Of a DNA stretch of 33,969 bases, positions 1 through 6,284 are shown one piece after another. The position numbers and the translations under genes were made by a program. The stretch is from Acidobacteriota bacterium (GTDB lineage: Bacteria; Acidobacteriota; Holophagae; Acanthopleuribacterales; Acanthopleuribacteraceae). The stretch covers positions 1-33,969 of the forward strand of contig JASJCB010000153.1 of NCBI GenBank assembly GCA_030066195.1, written 5' to 3'. Below the pieces are notes generated by a model that ran no database searches, was not told the DNA's origin, and saw only the letters and a program-made list of their open reading frames with translations. Numbering within the stretch: the first letter of the stretch is position 1; each line of letters opens with the position of its first letter.

Positions 1-2
1 AA

Positions 3-146
3 CAACGCGCCCAGAACAAAATGGCACAACCTTTTGAATATGTTGTTCGGGCTCATGTGCCCGAAAAGGCCTCCTTCGAGGTAGTGAAAGGACTTTCGAC
101 AACGTTTCACACTACTCGTGATACTGATATGCTTCGGGCTCTGTGA
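3..146 (+). CDS. 3' end of an unidentified gene (partial)
   Basis: An open frame enters from the left edge in phase 3 and stops at TGA 144-146, giving the last 47 residues of a protein. The residues include FEYVVRAHVPEKASFEVV and the C-terminus TDMLRAL. I do not recognise the family. The segment EYVVRAHVP resembles, by eye, the MEVRIPGNVP strand of the next gene, so the two might be related ADP-ribosyltransferase-like proteins; this is a weak resemblance. The next gene starts 47 bp downstream on the same strand, so the two are probably co-transcribed. The other two forward phases are closed by stops early in this stretch. Confidence 0.55.
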   Translation, partial: QRAQNKMAQPFEYVVRAHVPEKASFEVVKGLSTTFHTTRDTDMLRAL

Positions 147-193
147 TAGAATAGGTAACCAGCGTTCACCGCTTTTGATGCAGGGGACTGCCC

Positions 194-997
194 TTGTCTT
201 ACCACGATAACCTGAGACGATTGAAGGAAGCATTGTTGAAGGAACCTCCTCGCCTCGATGTACTCGATGAAAAGGAACATGCCGAGAGGGCCGCTCGACT
301 AAGTCAACGGATGCCCTTGTCTCATGGCACCGCGAGTAAAAATTTTCTGTCCATCTTACAATCAGAACACCTGCTGACCCATGCGGAGAAGTACGGAAAG
401 ACACCGCCTGCAGATTCCGATGAGGTGTTGCTGGGCACCCAGGATTTTGTCTTTTTCTATGCAGCGCCTTTCGGTTATCCCAAAAGCACTTGTGGGTTTC
501 TGTTCAAAACCACTCTGGAACACGGGTATCGTGATAGTGGGGAAGCGACACCGTTCGATAGCGGCGGTTTAAACCATCACCTGAAAACATCGTTCAACCT
601 TACAGAGCGTCGCGTCTTTTTGGAAAAGCACAAACTGCCCATTCCCAACTACCGCGAGTACCTGGAGTTGTTCTTGGTTCAATGTTTTGACACCCCTGAA
701 GATTACATTGAAGGAAATCCGCCCGTCATAAAGCCCGTGGATTTGGACGACCACACCAACGAGCGCAGTTGGTTGATGGAGGTGCGGATTCCGGGCAACG
801 TGCCCGTTCAGGCCCATTTGCTCGCGGTTTGGATGCCCAAAGCGAAATTCGGTGTGGATGCTTTTGTTCGTTTCCGACTGTATTGTAAGAAGAACAACGT
901 GTACGTGAAGCATTTCCAACAAGGACAAGGGACCTTCGATAACCTTCGCAAGTATTCCCAAATCTTCATCAAGCACCATGTAGGAGCGGCGGTGTGA
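194..997 (+). CDS. Putative ADP-ribosyltransferase-like protein
   Basis: This is a 267-residue soluble protein. The start is TTG at 194, preceded by AGGGGA at a good distance; an in-frame TGA at 176-178 rules out a longer form. Residues 42-60 contain LSHGTASKNFLSILQSEHL, which fits the first NAD-binding motif of PARP/ART-fold enzymes (His-Gly-Thr, here H44-G45-T46, followed by a helix ending in a hydrophobic turn). Y89 in FVFFYAAP and E196 in WLMEVRIP could be the second and third members of an H-Y-E triad. If correct, the protein would transfer ADP-ribose from NAD+ to a target, as in toxins or effectors. The assignment rests on motif shape, not on a recognised full-length family. It overlaps the next gene by GTGA, so the two are translationally coupled. 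It has no signal peptide. An alternative is an unrelated protein with a chance HGT motif. Confidence 0.5.
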   Translation: MSYHDNLRRLKEALLKEPPRLDVLDEKEHAERAARLSQRMPLSHGTASKNFLSILQSEHLLTHAEKYGKTPPADSDEVLLGTQDFVFFYAAPFGYPKSTCGFLFKTTLEHGYRDSGEATPFDSGGLNHHLKTSFNLTERRVFLEKHKLPIPNYREYLELFLVQCFDTPEDYIEGNPPVIKPVDLDDHTNERSWLMEVRIPGNVPVQAHLLAVWMPKAKFGVDAFVRFRLYCKKNNVYVKHFQQGQGTFDNLRKYSQIFIKHHVGAAV

Positions 998-2283
998 GTA
1001 CCTATGCCTTGGAGCAACTGGAAATCGTCGGTTTCGCCGATGCCCTGACGGAGGACATGGTTCCCTGTGTCGTTCCGCCGGTTTTTCGCTTCAAAGACAA
1101 CAAAGAGCAGTTTCTCTTCCCGCCGTTCAGCATTGTCAACCGGCAGGTTGAAACCGGCACGATCGGCAACCGGAAAGAATTCGAACGGTTCTTATCTCAG
1201 GAGGAAATCACGCCCATTGAGCCGACGATCCCTGCAGCGGCGAATCATGAACTTTGGATCGATATGGGAATGGAACCCAGGTACCAATTTTATGATGAGA
1301 AGGATACAAATTTTCGACGCATGACCGCTCTCGGCAAAAGAATGGCCGAGGACGCTTTGAAAGCCGGTGATTTGGACAAAGCCAGAGAAGCTTGCCGCAT
1401 GGCTTTCAATGCCAATAATAACGACATCGATGTTTTGGTTTTGCGCAGCCTGGTTTACGAGCGATCCGACGAATCTGAGCTGATTGAAGTCATGCAGGAT
1501 TTAGCGACGGATGTTTGTGGGGTAGAAACGTTTCAATTTCTCCTGGCAAAGAAGCGTGGCGCGTTGCAGTCAAACCCTGCTGAGGTTAACAAGATGGTAA
1601 GACGACCGGAAACGACAACTGTGCCGGGAAGCCATGGGCGTAAGATCTGGATTCCGGCTTTGGCGGCGGCTGTGATCATAACGGCCATTGCCGTGGGGGC
1701 CATGTTTTACGGTCAACATCTTGCTGCGAAAGCATACCGGGCGGAAATTGCAGCAAGTAAAGCTCTTTACTATCAAGGGCTTGACCAGATGATTGCTAAT
1801 GCCGCGTCAAATGAGCAATCTGCTAGAGAGCGTTCTGAAGATGAACTCGATACAACCATTGCCGATGTGATGGCAGAATTGCAAACCCGAGGTCAAAATC
1901 TCAAGAAAAAGGAAATCGTTACCAAGGAGGATCTGGTTTCGTTGCAACGTCTCCAGGTTGTCGAATCCGCGGCAAGTGGCAACATTCATCGTAAGATCAC
2001 TAATCTGGAAATCAATGGAACCATATATGGACAAAAGGAACTCCCTGCTGCATTCAAACTCTTGAGAGAACTTATTGAGCTTGGTGGGTCAGGTGGGTCA
2101 GGTGAGTCTAGTGGGTCGCTCATGAGTATTCGTAATGAATCACGTGATGATGATTGTGTGAATCCTGGGTGGGGATGTGCATCGATAAAGATGGAAATTT
2201 TGGAGGGTAACCGAAAAAAACTCATCCAAATCTACATCAAATCAGAACCTCGCACCCCCAATCCCAAAAGAGACTACTATTGA
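994..2283 (+). CDS. Single-pass membrane protein with TPR-like region, coupled to the ART-like gene
   Basis: This is a 429-residue protein starting at GTG 994, inside the stop of the previous gene, with TAGGAG just upstream. Residues 1-110 form a mixed region rich in aromatic residues and proline. Residues about 110-190 are helical and TPR-like (DALKAGDLDKAREACRMAF). One clear transmembrane segment follows at about 219-241 (PALAAAVIITAIAVGAMFYG) after a basic stretch, so the N-terminal part is probably cytoplasmic. After the membrane there is a charged coiled-coil-like segment (about 265-330), a Gly-Ser linker near 365-375, and a Cys-containing C-terminus. I do not recognise a family. Translational coupling to an ART-like protein suggests a functional partner, for example an immunity, anchoring or delivery protein, but that is inference. 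Confidence 0.6.
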   Translation: MSTYALEQLEIVGFADALTEDMVPCVVPPVFRFKDNKEQFLFPPFSIVNRQVETGTIGNRKEFERFLSQEEITPIEPTIPAAANHELWIDMGMEPRYQFYDEKDTNFRRMTALGKRMAEDALKAGDLDKAREACRMAFNANNNDIDVLVLRSLVYERSDESELIEVMQDLATDVCGVETFQFLLAKKRGALQSNPAEVNKMVRRPETTTVPGSHGRKIWIPALAAAVIITAIAVGAMFYGQHLAAKAYRAEIAASKALYYQGLDQMIANAASNEQSARERSEDELDTTIADVMAELQTRGQNLKKKEIVTKEDLVSLQRLQVVESAASGNIHRKITNLEINGTIYGQKELPAAFKLLRELIELGGSGGSGESSGSLMSIRNESRDDDCVNPGWGCASIKMEILEGNRKKLIQIYIKSEPRTPNPKRDYY

Positions 2284-2452
2284 TCAAGAAGCGCCCTTCA
2301 ACGCCTTCAGCGAACCGGCCGACCGCCGAATGGTGGTAACGTCCGGACTACCTCGAAATCAGCTCCACGGAGCCTGCCCTGTTAGCCGTATCTACTGCAT
2401 CGGGCCAACCTGGAACTCTGGTTTTTCGGCATCCCTCCGGTGTTGCATTTCG

Positions 2453-2485
2453 TATAATCAGTATAGACATAAGAGCTAAAGGAGG
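2453..2485 (+). promoter_or_regulatory. -10-like box and strong ribosome binding site upstream of the serine hydrolase
   Basis: A perfect TATAAT lies at 2453-2458, but the hexamer 17 bp upstream is not a good -35 match. AAAGGAGG at 2478-2485 is a strong Shine-Dalgarno sequence and fixes the start of the hydrolase at ATG 2494 rather than at TTG 2488, which sits only two bases after it. The rest of the 2284-2493 gap shows no gene. Confidence 0.35.
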
Positions 2486-2493
2486 TTTTGGCA

Positions 2494-4284
2494 ATGCGCT
2501 GGTTTCTCCTCTTTTGCGCCTTCTTTGGTGTTGCCGCCGCTCCGGCCGGCGAACACCTCCTCCGGGCTCCTCACTTTACCTCTAAAAGCGGTGAATGGGA
2601 AACAACCCTGACCCTCCAAAATCCCAACAGCACAAGCGCGACAGTGGTGATAAGGGCATGGAGCGAGACGGGTAAGTTGATGAGCGAGCTTACTCTTAAC
2701 CTGCAACCCTTTTCCGGCTTCACCGGTAATCTCAGGAGTCTCTTCGATCAGCTCGAGGAGGAAACCGGCCGGCTCACCCTGGCTTGCAATCGCGATCACA
2801 TCCACGGGGTGGTGATGTTTCGCAACCTGGTCACCGGCGGTGAGGCGAGCGTGCCCCTTGTAGAGGAAGCCGGCCGTCATTTGTTGCTGCCTCTAATGGA
2901 AAACGATGATCGGCGCATCAGTGGGTTGGTGCTCTCCAATACGGCTGAGGAGCAAGCCGAGTTGCGCATCACCATGAGAGATCTGAACGGGGGCCGGGCC
3001 ACCACGGTCACCACGACATTGGCTGCTCAGGCCAAGCTGAAGGGTATCCTGGCAGACCTCTTTGACGGGGAACTGCCGCGACAGGTTCAGCTCGAGGTCG
3101 AGAGCACCACCCCCGTCACCGGTTTTGCACTCACCTTTCAAGACGGTATCAGCCAGATCATCACCGTGCCCGGCAATCTTTGGGATCCGGGCCGTTACCC
3201 CGGTCTGCAACATCGCTTACAGCAGGAATTTGCATCTATCGGCCTGGCCGGCGCCCTGGCCGGTATCCATGTGCCCGGTGAAGATCCCGTGGTGGCCGTT
3301 GCCGGTTTGGCGGATATCGTTACGCAAAGAGCCATGCGACCCGATGCCGCGGCTGATGCGGGCAGCATTACCAAAACTTTCACCGCTGCCCTGGTCTTCA
3401 TGTTGATCCAAGAGGGCAAACTGAGCTTGGACGACACCCTCGACACTTGGATACCCGACTTCCCCCGGGCCGCTGAAATCACCGTGCGCATGTTGCTGGG
3501 TCACACCAGCGGCATCTTCGATTACACCGAATCCGAGACTTTTTTCCAGGATCTGGTTGCTTCCTTCGGGCAAAACCAGGCGATCACCCCGGAGGAGCTT
3601 CTGGCCTACGCCCGCGATCGACCTTTTGTTTTCGAACCGGGGTTGGGCTGGAGCTACTCCAACACCAATTACATCCTGCTCGGCATGATTATCGAAAGCG
3701 TCACCGGCGACCAGTATGTCAACCAGCTTCGCCGGCGCATTCTCGTGCCGTTGGGTCTGCGTCGAACCTACCTTGCCGGTTCCGAGCCCGTCCCCCCGGA
3801 TCGCGCCCGGGCGTATTACAACGACGGATCGGGAGAACTGCTCGATGTGACCGAGGCCTTGGACATGAGTTGGCTATGGGCGGCCGGCGCGCTTATCTCC
3901 ATACCCGAGGACCTCATGGTCTTCGCCCGTGCCCTTTTTGAGGGTGAGCTGTTACAGGCCGATTCCCTACAAGCCATGTTGACCACGACCAGCCCCATTA
4001 CCCCTTTCAGTCGATATGGATTGGGCGTAATCATCAACGAGGTGGACGGGCTGGAACTGTACGGCCATGACGGCGGAACGTTCGGCGGATCGGCCTATTT
4101 TGCCTACATCCCCCAGTTGGACACAGCGCTGGCGACACAGCTCAACCACTTTGCCGTGAACTCCAAATTGGGCACACTTGTCCGCATGCTGCTGAATGAG
4201 GCAGGCATCGGGGCCGGCGACCGTCGGGTGGTTTCCCGACGATCCGTTTTTATTGAGACATACAGCAAAAAGCGTCGGGATTAA
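2494..4284 (+). CDS. Secreted serine hydrolase, class C beta-lactamase family
   Basis: This is a 596-residue protein with a signal peptide (MRWFLLFCAFFGVAAAPAG). Residues about 20-235 hold two tandem beta-rich repeats, each with a pattern like LTLQNPNSTSATVVIRAW or LVLSNTAEEQAELRITMRDL followed by a GxLxxxxxxxVxGF-like strand. Residues about 240-585 are the catalytic domain of the beta-lactamase/D-alanyl-D-alanine carboxypeptidase/esterase superfamily: SITK (S291, K294) is the SxxK nucleophile motif, YSN (Y388-N390) is the YxN motif, and HDGG (from H525) replaces KTG, as is usual in the esterase/peptidase-like branch. Family members hydrolyse beta-lactams, D-amino-acid peptides or esters; the exact substrate cannot be read from sequence. 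The protein probably acts in the periplasm or outside the cell. The gene stands alone and converges with the symporter; the stop codons overlap. Confidence 0.88.
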   Translation: MRWFLLFCAFFGVAAAPAGEHLLRAPHFTSKSGEWETTLTLQNPNSTSATVVIRAWSETGKLMSELTLNLQPFSGFTGNLRSLFDQLEEETGRLTLACNRDHIHGVVMFRNLVTGGEASVPLVEEAGRHLLLPLMENDDRRISGLVLSNTAEEQAELRITMRDLNGGRATTVTTTLAAQAKLKGILADLFDGELPRQVQLEVESTTPVTGFALTFQDGISQIITVPGNLWDPGRYPGLQHRLQQEFASIGLAGALAGIHVPGEDPVVAVAGLADIVTQRAMRPDAAADAGSITKTFTAALVFMLIQEGKLSLDDTLDTWIPDFPRAAEITVRMLLGHTSGIFDYTESETFFQDLVASFGQNQAITPEELLAYARDRPFVFEPGLGWSYSNTNYILLGMIIESVTGDQYVNQLRRRILVPLGLRRTYLAGSEPVPPDRARAYYNDGSGELLDVTEALDMSWLWAAGALISIPEDLMVFARALFEGELLQADSLQAMLTTTSPITPFSRYGLGVIINEVDGLELYGHDGGTFGGSAYFAYIPQLDTALATQLNHFAVNSKLGTLVRMLLNEAGIGAGDRRVVSRRSVFIETYSKKRRD

Positions 4285-5690
4285 GCGGGTTTCCGACTGT
4301 CCTCCTTCGGCGTCAGCAGACGGCACAGGCCCAGGCAGAAGAGGAAGGGCAAACCGGCTTCCAGCATGGTGCCTTTGACCGATGTCGAATGGGCGATCAC
4401 CACCCAGGAAAAGCCGATGATCATGGAGGCCAGGGTGACGCGATAGGGCACGCGACCCCAAAACAGCGTTACCAGCAACGGCGGACCGAAAACCGCGCCC
4501 AGCGCCGACCAGGCGAACAGAACGCGACCAAAGATTTCCTGGGAGCCGAAGATGGCAAGCAGTGCGGAGGCCAGACTGAGCAACAGCACCACCAGCCGCG
4601 ATTGCCACAGCTTGTGTCGTTTGCCGCGCATCAGGTCATTGGTGATGCAGGAGGCGGCGGTCAGCAGCTGGCTGTCGGCAGTAGACATGGAAGCGCTGAG
4701 CACGGCGGCCACCATCACGCCGCCCAGCACGGGTGGAAAGAGGTCGGTGGCGGCGGTGAAGAGGATGGCTTCGCCGTCGCCGGCCACGGGGTAGAGCACC
4801 CGCGCACACCACCCCAGGATCATCATACCCCCGTAAACCAATACGGCCCAGCCGATGGCGATCACCTGTCCCTGACGAACCGCCTGTTCGTCGCGCATGG
4901 CCATAAAGCGATTGAGCACATGGGGTTGGCCCGGCGCACCGATGCCGATGCCCATCATGCCGCCGATAAATCCAAGCATGGCCGGCAGGGAAAGGTTGCG
5001 ATCCCAGGCATTAAACCCGCCGGCGGTGATCCCGTTCATTTTGTCGATCAGATCCATCGGGCCGCCCACGGCCGCCAGCGCGCCGATCGGTAGCAGAACG
5101 GCGGTGACAAACATCACCGCGCCCTGCAGCGTGTCGGTGAGGCTGACAGCCCAAAAGCCGCCCACCATGGTGTAAAAGACAATAATCGCCGCACCCAGCA
5201 GGACGCTGCCCTGCAAGCTCATGCCGAAGACGCTCTGAAAACTTTTACCCGCTCCCTGGAACTGCGCCGCCACGTAGAAGGTAAAGCTGAACAGCACCAC
5301 CGCCGAGGCCGTCGCAATCACTGCTTTTTGCAGCGGCGCCTCGCGATCGGTAAGAAAATCCGTCACCGTAATCGAGCCGCGCTCGCGACTCATGACCCGC
5401 AGGCGCGGAGCCACCAACAGCCAGTTGATAAAGTAACCCAGCACCCCGCCGGGAAATATCCAAAATGCAGACCAGCCCCAGTTATAGGCCGCGCCGCTGA
5501 TGCCCAGGAGCACCCAGGCGGAAGAAGTGGAGGCATTGGCGGAAAGCGCCGCCACCCAGGGCCCCAGCCCGCGACCGGCCAGAAAAAAGTCCTCGTGACC
5601 GTGGGTCTTGCGCGAGGCCAACAGGCCGATGCCGATCAGCAACAGCTTGTAGACGATAAGGGTAACCAAGACAACGGTAGAAGTATCCAT
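4281..5690 (-). CDS. Sodium/solute symporter, SSS family (PutP-like)
   Basis: This is a 469-residue polytopic membrane protein with about 13 hydrophobic segments, close to the usual length of PutP-type transporters. Family signatures include EDFFLAGRGLGPW near the N-terminus, ANASTSSAWVLLGISGAAY in the second helix, GGFWAVSLTDTLQGAVMF in the middle, APGQPHVLNRFMA, and SMSTADSQLLTAAS near residue 335, which contains the conserved Ser/Thr/Asp pattern of the Na+ site. Such proteins import proline or related small solutes with Na+; the substrate here is not determined. The start ATG at 5690 has GGGAG upstream. The gene lies downstream of the RiPP-like precursor on the same strand, but an intrinsic terminator separates them, so it probably has its own promoter within 5691-5738 or depends on readthrough. 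Its stop overlaps the stop of the convergent hydrolase by 4 bp. Confidence 0.9.
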   Translation of the reverse strand: MDTSTVVLVTLIVYKLLLIGIGLLASRKTHGHEDFFLAGRGLGPWVAALSANASTSSAWVLLGISGAAYNWGWSAFWIFPGGVLGYFINWLLVAPRLRVMSRERGSITVTDFLTDREAPLQKAVIATASAVVLFSFTFYVAAQFQGAGKSFQSVFGMSLQGSVLLGAAIIVFYTMVGGFWAVSLTDTLQGAVMFVTAVLLPIGALAAVGGPMDLIDKMNGITAGGFNAWDRNLSLPAMLGFIGGMMGIGIGAPGQPHVLNRFMAMRDEQAVRQGQVIAIGWAVLVYGGMMILGWCARVLYPVAGDGEAILFTAATDLFPPVLGGVMVAAVLSASMSTADSQLLTAASCITNDLMRGKRHKLWQSRLVVLLLSLASALLAIFGSQEIFGRVLFAWSALGAVFGPPLLVTLFWGRVPYRVTLASMIIGFSWVVIAHSTSVKGTMLEAGLPFLFCLGLCRLLTPKEDSRKPA

Positions 5691-5738
5691 ACGATGAAAC
5701 TCCCGGTGAAGCGATACATCAGTCTAACAAACCCGGGC

Positions 5739-5765
5739 AAAAAACGGGACCGCGAGGGTCCCGTT
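5739..5765 (-). terminator. Intrinsic terminator after the RiPP-like precursor gene
   Basis: On the minus strand a perfect 9-bp stem (AACGGGACC pairing with GGTCCCGTT, loop of 5) lies 26 bp after the precursor stop and runs directly into a six-T tract (seen as AAAAAA at 5739-5744 on the plus strand). This is a textbook rho-independent terminator for transcripts coming from the precursor gene. Confidence 0.85.
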
Positions 5766-5790
5766 CGATGTTGGTCAGGCAAGGAGCGCC

Positions 5791-5928
5791 CTAGTAACAG
5801 ACAAAGCAGATGGTGCCGAAAGAATTCTCAGCTTCCTTGGGGTCGAGGTATTCCAAGCCGGCGACAATTTCCCTGGTGCGGAAACTTTTCACTTTCAGTT
5901 CGTCCAATTTCAATCTCTGCTTCTTCAT
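5791..5928 (-). CDS. RiPP-like precursor peptide (pinensin/class I lanthipeptide-type leader)
   Basis: This is a 45-residue peptide. The start ATG at 5928 is chosen because GGAGG lies 8 bases upstream; an ATG 6 bases earlier would be too close to it. Residues 6-18, LKLDELKVKSFRT, closely match the leader consensus LxLDxLKVxSFVT found in pinensin-family and related class I lanthipeptide precursors of Bacteroidota and other phyla (family knowledge). The probable core is the C-terminal end, NSFGTICFVCY, with S36, T39, C41 and C44, which could form thioether rings, or the Asp/Glu/Lys-rich stretch at 26-34 could be an ATP-grasp substrate. No LanB, LanC, LanM or radical SAM gene is in the window. 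The nearest upstream gene on the strand is the DUF455/ATP-grasp fusion, 356 bp away. A terminator follows the gene at once, so it makes a short, probably abundant transcript. Confidence 0.72.
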   Translation of the reverse strand: MKKQRLKLDELKVKSFRTREIVAGLEYLDPKEAENSFGTICFVCY

Positions 5929-6284
5929 GGTCATATCCTCCATAAGATGATAAAAAGTCAGTGAATAACGGCGCCGGCAAGCAGCTCCGTTCACAAAGGG
6001 GAAACAGCATAAAACGCCGACATGTGCCCGGGATGATCCATCAATCGTCGTGGGGCGACGCCTTCGATTTCCGTGGGGAAAAGAAGCGATTGCCGGCATG
6101 TGTGCCGTCGATATCCTAACACTTTCCGCGAGTTTCGGGCAGCTTGTAATTTAGTGACCATGAGCAGCGAAAACAGCCGGGAACTGTCGGTTCCTTTACT
6201 GGAAAAATCCGGACGATACGATTAGGAGTATCGAGAGATCTGCCGTCCGCGCTTAAGGTGTGACTGAGACGGTAATCTTTACCA
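5929..6284. other. 356-bp gap upstream of the RiPP-like precursor
   Basis: I find no convincing gene here. The minus-strand reading frame of the precursor stays open upstream to about 6099, but it lacks a ribosome binding site and has low-complexity Arg/Pro content. The region must hold the precursor's promoter, but no good -35/-10 pair stands out. It also holds the weak hairpin described separately. Confidence 0.5.
6203..6233 (-). terminator. Weak candidate terminator after the DUF455/ATP-grasp gene
   Basis: CGATAC (6214-6219) pairs with GTATCG (6228-6233) across an 8-base loop. On the minus strand a run of five T follows about 6 bases later. The stem is short and the T run is offset, so this may be only a pause site or chance. 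If real, it would separate the ATP-grasp gene's transcript from the precursor's. Confidence 0.25.

Noticed and set aside
569..979. 136-codon antisense frame within the ART-like gene
   Set aside because: No ribosome binding site or domain, and the sense strand encodes a better supported protein.
2284..2490. Gene remnant between the membrane protein and the hydrolase
   Set aside because: The frame I translated gives no recognisable protein; only promoter-like and ribosome-binding signals are seen.
4389..5093. 234-codon plus-strand frame opposite the symporter gene
   Set aside because: Its His/Gln/Gly-rich composition is the typical antisense shadow of a membrane protein gene in GC-rich DNA.
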